A DNA stretch of 64,000 bases from positions 1-64,000 of the forward strand of contig LRSR01007938.1 of NCBI GenBank assembly GCA_001579985.1. Reading direction: 5' to 3'. Both the position numbers and the translations under genes were made by a program. The stretch comes from Hypsibius dujardini (Eukaryota > Tardigrada > Eutardigrada > Parachela > Hypsibiidae). Of the stretch, positions 34,024 through 44,388 are shown piece after piece (the first letter of the stretch is position 1; each line of letters begins with the position of its first letter). The notes under the pieces are model-generated. The model saw only the letters and a list, made by a program, of their open reading frames with translations, did no database searches and had not been told where the DNA came from.

Positions 34024-34600
34024 GGACTTGCTAACTTTTGCCCATTGCCGAAACATTGTGAACACGCATGACGTCATACGACGACTTTCTTCCTTTTTCA
34101 CACTTTTTTCAAAATGTTGACGGAAACAAGTTTTCCGATTCTTTCAGCTGTTTGTTTTCAAATAAACCGTCAAAAACACTCTACCCAGATCAAAAAGATC
34201 CAACATCACATGCAGGGTTTAAAACTGTGTTTTTTCCCTTTTTTTCTCATTTAGTTAAGTTTTCCGCTGCAGTACTCGAACACTCCATTCGGTTTCGCAT
34301 CTTTTTTATTTGAGTAGAGCGTTTTTGACGAGCTACTTAAAAATCTAACCGCTGAATCAATCGGAAAATGTTTGTCCGTCAAAGTTTTGAAAGTAGTTTG
34401 AAACAGGAAGAAAGTCGTCGTATAACGTTAGGCGGGTTTTCAAAATTTCGCTGATCCCCAAAAAATTGAAAATCAAATATGCTAGTTAATTGAAAGAGGT
34501 TTGAAAACAAAGACGAGCAGTGGAGTCCACAATTTCCAAGATCTTCCATGCGTTCTAAGAAGCGGCGAATTCCCCTTGAGCCCTACCTAACCTCGGCATT
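33893..34600. repeat. Quasi-palindrome, arms about 300 bp, centre near 34,245
   Basis: The left arm (about 33893-34200) and right arm (about 34296-34600) match as reverse complements in several blocks. These are AAGCGGCGAATTCCCCTT (34560s, against its complement in 33926-33950), CATACGACGACTTTCTTCC (34074, against GGAAGAAAGTCGTCGTAT at 34410) and GTCAAAAACnCTCTAC near the centre. Blocks are separated by diverged stretches. The left arm contains the astacin propeptide exon. The right arm carries its inverted copy on the plus strand. Confidence 0.85.
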
Positions 34601-34700
34601 GTTCAACGAAGAAAGTTTTTCAACTTCCTGAATGTCTCCTCGAAGAGGTACGCCCGAATTGAGGAATCTCTTTCCAGACAGAATACTGATACTCCGCGTC
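34503..34700 (+). pseudogene. Inverted, decayed astacin propeptide and first mature-exon copy
   Basis: 34510-34590 repeats the propeptide exon at 33.9 kb in opposite orientation (AGTGGAGTCCACAA, then GAAGCGGCGAATTCCCCTT). Around 34650-34690 a frame reads PELRNLFPDRILI, a faint relative of the WGDRIIPYTI segment. No zinc motif follows. Copy C of the orphan family lies 350 bp further on the same strand. Confidence 0.55.
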
Positions 34701-34864
34701 AGCGATTAGGTTTCGACCTATAATAAGCAAAAAAAGTGTTGTACACTCCTTTGCGTTCAAATTCTCACAAGAACTAATTTGCCGAATTGGCTCGCTAAAC
34801 AAGTTCTTATCATGATACTTCGCATGCGTGCAAAATACGGAGTGAAAAAACAAGGAGAGAGCTA

Positions 34865-34995
34865 TGCCCACAACCTTACACAACCTTTCGCTCTACTCAC
34901 AACCCACACAACCTTTTTAGTTATCAATCGCTGTATACACAACCTTTTTCGCTAGTTGTTGAACACAACCTGTAGCTATGCACACAACCTTTTCC
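34865..34995. repeat. CACAACCTTTT short tandem/interspersed repeat
   Basis: The 10-11 bp word ACACAACCTTTT recurs six or seven times at 12-35 bp spacing, between the inverted astacin remnant and copy C. Confidence 0.8.
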
Positions 34996-35031
34996 GGAGA
35001 ATTTTTTTTACATACTTTTGGTTGCAGTAGT

Positions 35032-35546
35032 GGTCAGGAGAAGGGTCTTTATTTACTAGAGGGTATACAGATAGTTACTACAGTTGCACGAAGGAGCTTT
35101 CAGTGGATCCAGCGTCACGATGGGCAGAGCAAGATGGTTCGTCCGTATTTTTTTAAAACTATGACTTTTGGCAGTAAAAATTCCCTTTTTTAGGAGTTGT
35201 GAGCAAGCTTTTCGATTCTTCGCGAAAGAATGAAATTATTGCAACATGTGCATTCTTTCCTACCGGTATGTACGAGTGCTATGGTATCTCAGAATGCACG
35301 CAGGGTGATCAGAATCAAGTCGACTGTTCCGGTGGGTCCGCGCCATGGAGGGGTTTTCACAAAGGCACTCCCTCCACCGGATGGAGAGGAAACGTGACGC
35401 AGTCCGCAGTGTATGCTTTCCCCACAAATGCTCGTGACCAACCGCAAACAGGCAAGATAATCATTCACATTATCTGGTTATAACTTTGAATATCCTTTGC
35501 TGTTTCAGGGAACGGCGAGACAGGAATTATCCAAACGTGTAGTTGA
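35032..35546 (+). CDS. Orphan secreted family, copy C, 3' exons only (5'-truncated)
   Basis: Exons: about 35032-35136 (WSGEGSLFTRGYTD, SCTKELS, WAEQDG), 35194-35451 (LFDSSRKNEIIATCAFF, ECYGISEC, GSAPWRGF, GWRGNVTQ) and 35509-35546 (GNGETGIIQTCS, stop). These align with exons 5-8 of copy A, with exons 6 and 7 fused. The last intron uses a GC donor (ACAG/GCAAGA) if the frame is to continue to the conserved end. The first Cys block (HCxFxxNCxxxC) and signal peptide were not found upstream, where a TAG lies in frame at the TAGTGG after a possible acceptor. AATAAA at 35595-35600 could be its polyadenylation signal. It is either a truncated duplicate or a gene with distant 5' exons. Confidence 0.6.
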
Positions 35547-37067
35547 CGAAATTTTGTCTTGATTCGATGCAAGCAGACTGTGTTGTATTGCCGAAATAAA
35601 TCTGCCCATTAATATTCAGCTTCACTTCTGACTTGCCTCTTAAAATATTCTCTTCAACAAAGGGTTACCTCGTGAACGTGAGATTCACATGTTACCTGGC
35701 CTGGTATAATTTGTGGGTTCTAATATTCTTCTCGTTTTTTTACGTCAACACGGATAAATTCAATGATATTTCGCCAATCTTACCACCGAACTCATTTTGA
35801 TGGGTTTTGATTAAAGGGGTTTGGGCTGAGGCACCTGAAATTCTTCTACCGAGGCCACTCCACTCTGCTCATACGCTTCATTCGTTTGCGGTGGCTTGTA
35901 ATCAGGTAATGATTCTAGCAACTTTCGCCTTTCTGTTCAATATGGCCCAACGATTTTCTGAGCTCAGTGAGATTTTCTATTTCACTCGGAGTCGCTTGTT
36001 GAAGGATATTATTTTCAACAGGACATCGGCATTATAATGAAACTAATCCTTTCGATGGGTTTTGAAACAACGAGGCGCGAAGCACCGAGCTGTCTTCCAT
36101 GTTCCCCTTAAGCTCAGCGTTAGAAAACCACAATTTCGCCTTCCATCAGGCAAAACGTAACCGTTTGGCTCAATTTTTTGTGCTTGGATTATTTTTCTGT
36201 TCAGTTCGTCTCCCATTAGGATATGGTTCCCATAAGGAAAGAGTCAATTCTTGCAGTCAGATTCACTTTCTTTACACGTTATCCTTTTTTACTGTTGCTC
36301 TTACCCAGGCTTCGCTCAAGTTTTTTGCCCTTTTCCACGAGGTCGTAAGCTTACCTGTCACCACACTTTGGTACATATTCTTCTCCTTCAATATTTTTTG
36401 GTATCCTACAAAAAAATCAATTTCTTGTTCTCTCTTACTTATCGACTGTGAAATACTGTAACATTTTTTACTGTTGGCTTTTGACAGCAGGTAAATGTCG
36501 TCACTACCAAATCTCTCGGTCCTGGCGTATATATTGGAACTTTCACTTTTAATACCATCCGTCGGCAAACAGTTGTTAAGCCATCACATGAACTCAAATC
36601 AGCTTGAAGGCTTGCGAAAGTGAAAGTGGTAGAAAAAATGAAGCAGCGCGCGTTTTTCCCAAACGCAATGCGGGTAGGTGTAAGAGCTGTCTGGCAACTT
36701 TCACTTTAACGACGTCTAAAGTAATGATAGACGAAATTTATCGGACATGAGAGCGGCATTTCGCAGGGTAAAATTTCCGATGATGAAGCAAAACGCTATC
36801 ACTTCGGAAACGCAAACCTGAATTATTTAATAAAACGGATTCGCAATCTGAGCATTCTACTCCGATCGAAGAAATGAGACATTTTAAATGACGATCATCT
36901 TTTGAGACAAAACCGCCGCCATATCCCGTAGGAACAGACTGTGTGGGAAACCTAAAAGGAAAAGAAAGTATGGATACATTTTCTATTGCTGCAAATTTAA
37001 AAATAAGAAAACCAGACGCAAGAACTAATAAAAGAACAGTTTACAAAATTTGTGCTGTCGGAATCAC
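35547..37067. other. Intergenic, nothing recognised
   Basis: Past the AATAAA of copy C I see no exon or repeat. Frames of 60-120 codons at 35807-36568 show no domain motif. Confidence 0.4.
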
Positions 37068-37413
37068 TTATGAAGCAAGGCTTACTGAAGAAAACTCGGC
37101 CATCACGCACTCGTACAGTACAGTAAGTCGGATGGTTTCGTTCTTGCAAACACCGTTCGTTGGCAAAAAAGAAATGGACGCGTTGCAAGATCTGCTGTTT
37201 TGTGGCTGAAGACAGAATTCTCGCAGACTTTCCGAAGTGTCCATCTGGCATTCGGGTTTAAATGCTACACATTGCCCGTTTATTTGATCATATACCGGCG
37301 ACAGGATTGCTTGAAGAACGCTGACGTGTTCATCGGACGGACACTGAAGTTGGCTAACTGATCCGTTTCGAATTTCGAGAAGAATCGATCCGTCTCCCAA
37401 AAGAGTCAGAGTC
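37068..37413 (-). CDS. SUEL-type (galactose-binding) lectin domain exon
   Basis: The open exon begins after an acceptor (CACTAG at about 37414) and ends at a stop, about 114 residues. The order of landmarks fits a SUEL/rhamnose-binding lectin: LLEIRNGSVSQLQCPSDEHV, a mid-domain Cys pair (GQC, PEC), EFC and RSCNASISF, then the closing TVLYEC. Cys spacing is looser than in sea-urchin or fish members, and the usual YGR and DPC motifs are replaced. The first residues after the acceptor are TLTLLGDGS. The signal-peptide exon must lie at higher coordinates. A frame at 37865-37668 exists but does not look like one. It probably binds carbohydrate outside the cell. Confidence 0.6.
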
Positions 37414-39152
37414 TAGTGAGGAAAAATTCAGGAAAAAACGAAGATTTTATGACTATAAAATTTAAGAGTTTTCATGAAAAAGGTACTACCGAAGTGTACC
37501 GCCAAAAGGTCGGTAAAACGACATAGAATTTATGTACCTTTTCATACATAAAAACATATTTTTTTCGACGGGGGCCAGTTCTGCCCGCGTGTACAGTAAG
37601 ATATTGTTAGCTCGTCAAGTAAACATATTTCAGAGTCAATTTGCTTAGCGGTTACTCGTTTGTTTTCTTACTTCGTGCAAGCTGAAGTTAACCCACCATA
37701 TGTACTATTGAGACCATACTTGGAGAACAAATTGAGGTTAGAAACATATTTGTTGCGGATTAAGTCACTCAGAGCGCAATGGGATTGGTATTTAAAAGCT
37801 TGAGAAAAGCAAAATTCTTCTTTTCCAGTATCGAAATTCACCACTAAAAACAATTCTTTGCACAATTTCTGAATGAGGTAAGTTTTCTACTCGAAAACAG
37901 AGTATCTCAAAACTTGCCCATCTGGGGGTGATTTGTAAAGGTAGAATTCGGAATATATCAGTACTATGCTTTTATTATAGTGCCGTATTCACAACGATTT
38001 TCAGATATCAGATATTGTTGACCAGCGAATTTTTGTTTTTAAGAATTATATATTTCGAGAAACACTAGAAGATTCCATTTCTCTCGACTTTGACAGGAAA
38101 ATGCTCGTTTCTACAATGTTTTTAAAAGAAAAATGTCTAAAAATAATCCAATTCGAATTGAATTAAAATCAAATGGCTCTAGTGGTATATCGTTTCCAAG
38201 TAAAGGGGCGGAGGTATGGAATATTATCGGACAGGATTGGCAATTTAACACCAGCATCGGTGAAATAGTCTCTTAGCTCCACCCGCTAGACCTGATCTAA
38301 ATTCCGCTGACGCCAATCGATCTTGAATTGAATTTTGGTTGGGAGTGTCAAGCATTATTTCTTCACAGACGTTCTAACGGTGGGGATCTTTCTTGTCAAA
38401 ATTGCGGGAAATTGGATTCTGGTGTTTCCCGAATTTGAATTTTTTGGGAAAAAACCGCGAGACCACAATGGCAAAATATATTCAAAAACCCATCACATAT
38501 ACAGCACTGTCAGAAAATTACAGTGCCGAATCATTTTGAAGTCGACCTTTGAAATTCAAAAGAAGTTTAATTTATAGCCTCGCTGAAAGACATGCAACAC
38601 TGGTCAATAAAAAGAAGTGAACAATAAGCGAGATAACAAAGGGTATGTTTCGAGAAAGAAATAGGTTTTAGGGATGGTTTAAGTCGTACTCTTAAACAGT
38701 CTTGTCAAATCAACAATTCTGATCATGCTCCCAATTTCCTTTGAGTTCCATGCCCGGAAACGGAATTGGTTACCTCGTTGAAGTTTCCCTGTGAACTATC
38801 AGAGCTATTCAAATCTTCCGCACACTGACCAGGATCGTTTTGATGCCCACACACTCTATAGCCCCCCCCCCTTCGCCCAAGTAGATAAAAATGACACAGA
38901 GTCTAGTGACGCGGTAATTGAAGAGCATTTTCTTCGAACGTCACTTCTCCACAAAGTTAGAGGCTTCACACGAGACCAAGCTTGGGTAGATTAATAATTC
39001 CTTCAGGGCATTTTTGACTTTACTCTCGTGGTGATTACGTGTGACGTCGAATTACACGGATGTGCTTTTTACTGATATTTATTTACCGCGGCAAACTTCA
39101 CGCGTAGCTACTGTAAAACACTAGTTTCTTCCTTCACAAAATCATCATCAAA
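37414..39152. other. Intergenic, nothing recognised
   Basis: Contains the unidentified 5' part of the SUEL-like gene on the minus strand and the upstream region of the GPCR remnant on the plus strand. No other exon identified. Confidence 0.4.
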
Positions 39153-40465
39153 ATGTCAATGTCTAACAATTCTTCAACACAAGCCAGTTGGAATGAGAGC
39201 ACTTCACAACCATCGTGCAATTGGCCCGTCATTGCCTATACTGAATCAACGTTGCAAAATTCTCCGACACTGTACGCGGAATTAATTTGTTATCCTATTC
39301 TCCTTTTCATCTGCACCATTGGAAATATAACTACAACTGTCGTCTTGAGGACGGATGCTAAACGTTCCACCACCAACATATATCTCATATGTTTGGCCTT
39401 GTCCGATTTAACTGTGCTGTAAGTCAGGAACGCATTCTCTAATGTTTTTCATAACATACAGGCAGTCCCATTCGACAACTTTAAGACCATGACAGGAAAT
39501 GTATACAGCTCGAAAAGCGATTAGAAAAGTAACCGCTAAGTGAGATTTTTAAACCTGACAACAGTAAAACAGCAACGTAGTTTGGTTTTTGAACTGATTT
39601 CCAAATTTTGTGGAAAAAGGTTTCGCTTGCTCTGTCAAAAAAAACTGTCACATTCCTAACTTTCCTGATAATATTTCAGATGGCTCAAGCTGCCGCCATA
39701 TCTGCTAACATACAGCCCGAGCCTAAAAAATGATACTGTGTTCCAGCAAAATGCTTCAAATTTTGAAGGATGTCGGCACTGGCTTCAAAAAACTGCAATT
39801 CAGTTTTCTGACTGGTACGTACAAATTCACAATCAAAAGCCCGAAATAAATTATTGCCTGTTTGAACAGCCAGTCATGGGTCAATTATGAACAGTCAGTC
39901 AGTCATGTATAAATTGCAATCGAAAAAATCTTCAGTTTTTCTGGAAGGAAATTTAAAAAAACTTAAGTTCTTAACTCTCTTAAGACGGGTGTGTTTACTT
40001 AGGATCACTTTTTCACAAAAACTGGGCACCTGAAGTCAGTTCTTAACCGATTTCAGTTCTTAACTCGATGCAACCAGACGTCGCAGCATTCACGTGCTGA
40101 TAAGCTGCTCAGCCATTTATTTCCTCACACAATTCCCAAACGTTGTCTACAAAATTCTCCAAATCGCTAGCAATCCTCCCTAATGCAGCTACAACTTAAC
40201 GGAAGCATCAAGCCAGAAAGCTCTACCTATTATCAATGTGATATTTTTCAGCAATTATTCTGTCAACTTCATTCTTTACTGCTTAGTTTGGAGAAAGTTT
40301 CGAGAACAGTTACGATGTGTGTTTTACCAAATAATTGGAAAGAATAGAGCCCCTACTTCTACGGCCTCTTCAGCGACGAACAGTCCAAGTTCGCCCAAGA
40401 TGTCGCTGGTTAGCATGGCAGAAACTTCACTGATGGCTGCTCCTTTACCGTCAATTGCGGTTTAA
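39153..40465 (+). pseudogene. Rhodopsin-family GPCR, decayed: TM1-2 and TM6-7 only
   Basis: Exon 1 (39153-39418) has a glycosylatable N-terminus, TM1 (ICYPILLFICTIGN) and the start of TM2 (NIYLICLALSDLTVL), typical of the FMRFamide-like peptide receptor class. Exon 2 (39680-39814) continues with WLKLPPYLL, an extracellular loop 1 and CRHWLQ. The expected TM3-TM5 coding is missing between 39815 and about 40050. A frame from about 40076 gives RRRSIHVLISCSAIYFL and FPNVVYKIL (TM6), then a TAA at 40181-40183, then in the same frame SNYSVNFILYCLVWRKF (TM7 and helix 8) and a Ser/Thr-rich tail to 40465. Two losses (missing centre and a stop) mark it as a pseudogene. An assembly gap could explain the first but not the stop. 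Confidence 0.75.
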
Positions 40466-43400
40466 TATCCCGATCTGCATAATACATATTCCGCCTTTAC
40501 TCACAGTTATTCAGGCCCAACTACTCTTAATAGATCTTTCAAAATTTGACAACGCTTTTTAAGCAGCACCAGATTTTCAGTTTTCGGAAATTTTTTCTAG
40601 ATATCCTGCCGCACATCAGTTGATGATTGGTAAATTCTGTTCAGGTGAAACGGCGTTATATTGAGTTGCCTTTCACTAGGTAACATCTATTTTTCACCAC
40701 CAATCACGAGCGCATGGTTATTTTATTTTCGGTTATCGTCGGGTGACATCCGACGAATCGCCCAGGTATTAAACACTGCCATAAATACAGCTACATTTAG
40801 AAGATCAGTTCTAGAGCATTTTATTTGGACTGTTGTAATTACTGTCAACCTATGCCGCCTTATGAGTGTCAATTCACAATCTTCATAGTTTTTAGAACGT
40901 GAAGAGCATCTCTTGGTATTGTACTACGGCCTTAAATTCAGGGACGAAGGTGGTCACCGGATGAAAAAAAGCTCGGTCGGTAAATAAGCTTGTCCCATCA
41001 GATAGTGGCATTCAGCACCCACCACCCCTCACCTCTGACCTTAATTTTTTATACGCGAGCGCACTCGCTCTTATATAGATTTAGCAGGTGACAGGGGAAA
41101 ATAGTAATGTAAAAATAAGCCCGATCCCCCGAGATATGGTGCGTCAAAAAATGCCGGCATGTGTTCATGTGGTATATTTCGCGCATTTCGTATATGCGGT
41201 GGATACATCAAAATCCGCACGGTTACACGTTTTTCCATTCCTTCAGAAATCGATTGTGGCTGACGGTGACTAAAGTACCTAGTGATCATGCAGCAAATAA
41301 TAACGTCGGCCAGCTTTCTTATTCCGACACTCGCAAACAAAAACAGCGCCACCGTCTTCTGCATGCCTGTGTGAGATGCTTCCGCAAATTTTGATTTCGT
41401 TCAAAAAAGATTGCACTATCGATTTTCTCTACCGACTGTTGCTGTTCAATTTTACTGATGAAAGTCAAACTTACGTAACAGCGTTCCGCCACAGCCGGCC
41501 TGTAAATGTTCTGAAAAAACAGTGTGTCATGAGATGCCGTAGTTATCACTGGAAAAGATCGCGAACCTAACGAACGAACGTCACTTTTGCGGAGACGTTG
41601 GAACTCTTTCTCTCTCGAAATAATTACCGACAAGAATATAATGCAAAATGTCGGCTAACTAGAAGAAGCAACGAGAAGCTATTTTACGTCACATCTCCTC
41701 CATGTGAAAGGCTTTTGGACTTCATTTTAGAACACACATCAATTATACACCTAATTATATTGACGACGACTAAAAGAAGCCACAGCTGTACTTTCTGTAA
41801 TTGGACAAAGTTAAGAGTGGTTCTTTCGTGTGACTGACGGCTTGCCGGTTTGCTTTTTATTCGAAGAGTTTTCAATGTTCGGATTGGGTTCTGGTGGATT
41901 ATCTTTTGCATAGCTAATTCTGTTTAACGAGAAGCGAGCGTATCAATCAGACCAGTTGCATGGTTGCTTCTAATTCCAAGTTCTTCTTTTCTTGTTGTTG
42001 TTGTTTTTTTTTCACTTGTCTTCAATTTGCGTGTAAGTAATCACCGTGACGAATTTAAGGCGCCAATGGCGAATGGGGAGAATGTTTTCCTGCCAACGAA
42101 ACCACCTCTCCCGTGCCAGCCATGTTACCCTATGAGCCCACAAAGAATTCAGATAGAGGGAGGGAGGACAGGGCTATTGTCTCATGTGGTCATTGAGCGC
42201 GCGCAATTAGCGGGCATGCCATGAAACAGCCCGTAACATCTTATCGCCATCGGTGAGATCTTTTAACCTATTTGACCTATCGGAAAAAACTTTTCGGTTT
42301 TGGAGGTTTTGAATTACAAAGCAACTTGTGGCCATTGAAAAAATGAGTATGAGACTCGCAACTGCAAACCTGCTCATTTAAAAAAAATAATTTAAAATCA
42401 GAGAAACTATGACCCAACGTCAACCGGTTCAGTTTTCCAATGGTCACAAGTGCTAGATATGAGTTCCAGCAAACATCCGGGGAGAGCATTAGTCGGGCTA
42501 ACTGATTCCGTCATCCAAGGATGCGCATGATGAAGAATTGTCTTTAAAATTCAGTATAGAAGCTGCTCTGTTTTCAAAAATGTGTGACCTCCCCGAATTA
42601 CCCACTGAAACACGATCAAAGCAGTTTGATGCACGACCGGGCAATATTTCATGGTCAGCTGACAGCAAGCCGCGTTCTTCATATTAGTTTTCCCCGGACC
42701 CACCCTGACACAATTTCATAGATTCGAATAGTTTACTTAGGAATCGCCTGGTTCGCTGAGTTGCCTGATCTGAAAATCAATTTGGGCAGTGGTAATTGCT
42801 TTTTACAAACTCTGGTTTTGGGTGATTTTAGCAGAACATTTGAATATGAATGACCAATTTGGTATGTGCGCGTATCAATCTGCACAATTTTTGTTTTTGG
42901 TGGACAAAAGCAGTATGGGAAGACCACTCATACTTAATCGAAATCCCAGTACTGTTGTCGACAAATCTGGTTTATTTATTAATATATGAGTGAGTTTCTA
43001 CTCATTATTGCTACGCCTAACTTTCTGGTTCGATATGGACGCTTGTTTTAATTTCTTTGGGAATCATTTTTGAGTTATTCGTACACCGTAGGCATTACCC
43101 TTCTATTGAATGGATTGGTTGTTCCATTGGTTGTTGATTGGACGATACCGCCTGAGATAGTAGATTGGTTAAACTGCGTTTACGAGCTACCGACAAATAA
43201 TCAAAGAACCTTCAAAATTGAATATTAAGCCGCCAGCAAGGCATAAAACCATTAAAGAAAATCGTGACGCGTGTACTGTAAATATAATTCAATAGCAAAC
43301 AGAGGATGGCTAAAAAAGAGTCAAGAGCCGGCTTTCCTAGATTCAACGTATATAGTCACATGTAACGTATGAGGTCGGCATTATTTGCGATAAGGCAGCG

Positions 43401-43587
43401 AAATGCCGAAGGTTCTTAAACTGCCTGTGGCGTTTGGATAAAATGCTGACCAGACCGGTTTACGAGCATATTCTAGTTGGGTGTCCTTGCTAGCAGACAC
43501 AAATCAGCGTACATTCAGAAGCAATACTGATTCATTTTTCTGATTCTGTTCAGTAGTAACATTAGCAGAAAAGTCCTCCAACTTTGA
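40466..43587. other. Intergenic, nothing firmly recognised
   Basis: About 3.1 kb with many 60-100 codon frames on both strands, none with a domain or convincing splice pattern. One frame near 41964 begins with a hydrophobic segment after a TTG, but no ATG or exon partner supports it. Confidence 0.4.
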
Positions 43588-44388
43588 ATGATTAACTCTA
43601 ATAGATCAATAGTCACATTATTCATGGATTTTATTTGTGTCCAGCTTGTATGGTTCTACTTAACGGTTACTCACCTATCCCGCATTCACGGAGCTTGTTG
43701 TGAAGACAATATCAATCACTGCGGAAAATCACTTTCATCCTCCTGCGAGTCCCTCAATCTAAAACCTGAAGCCCTGTACATCTGCACTGAAGACAGTGAT
43801 CCAGCCTTTTTTCGCGACTGCCCCAACGGATGTCTCATCAAAGCTGAGGACAACCATCTCTGCATGAATGCCAAATCTTCCAACCTTCTTCCTCCACAGA
43901 CCCTACTTGAAAGAGGGAAAAGTTTGTTTTCTCCCAACAAAAAGACAAAATTGACGTTGACAACGGACGGAGATCTTACGTTGTTGATTATCAACGGTGA
44001 TTCGTCCGAACTGCCACTATGGTCGTCTAGAACCAGTTCGCTGCCAGATCCGCCGGTATTGGCAACTGTGCTTGCAAACGGAAATTTGATAATGCTTGGC
44101 CAAGGGCTTAATATAATCTGGACCTCTAATACAAGTGGTTCTTCGAATCTCGGCGCTTCGTTATGGGTCCGCAACGGCGGCATTTTGTGCCTCTCCACGG
44201 GCGAGAATGGGCCATGCATTTGGACGCCCATACCCACACCCATGGAACAGTCTACTTCGACACCGAAACCAAAATCACGCCGTATCGTGACCACATCGAC
44301 CACTACAACCACAACCACAGAAACAACGACCACATCAACAACGACTAAAACCGTACCATTAAAACCTAGTTCTGGTACGAAATTCTGA
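43588..44388 (+). CDS. Secreted bulb-type (mannose-binding-like) lectin with Cys-rich head and Thr-rich tail
   Basis: Single open exon of 266 codons. The hydrophobic N-terminus (FICVQLVWFYLTVTHL, cleavage likely before ACCEDN) is a signal peptide. Met13 is an alternative start that shortens it. Next is a Cys-rich segment of about 60 residues (ACCED, HCGK, SCES, ICTED, DCPNGC, LCM). A bulb-type lectin fold follows with three repeated strands: LLERGKSLFSPNKKTKLTL with DGDLTLLI and LPLWSS; ANGNLIMLG with IIWTSNTSG; and LWVRNGGILCLS with CIWTP. The QxDxNxVxY sugar-binding sites are recognisable but worn. The C-terminus is a Thr-rich mucin-like tail. Bulb-type lectins are common in plants and known in some fish and bacteria. 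In an invertebrate this architecture is notable. It probably acts in mucosal or cuticular defence (inference). Confidence 0.8.
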   Translation: MINSNRSIVTLFMDFICVQLVWFYLTVTHLSRIHGACCEDNINHCGKSLSSSCESLNLKPEALYICTEDSDPAFFRDCPNGCLIKAEDNHLCMNAKSSNLLPPQTLLERGKSLFSPNKKTKLTLTTDGDLTLLIINGDSSELPLWSSRTSSLPDPPVLATVLANGNLIMLGQGLNIIWTSNTSGSSNLGASLWVRNGGILCLSTGENGPCIWTPIPTPMEQSTSTPKPKSRRIVTTSTTTTTTTETTTTSTTTKTVPLKPSSGTKF

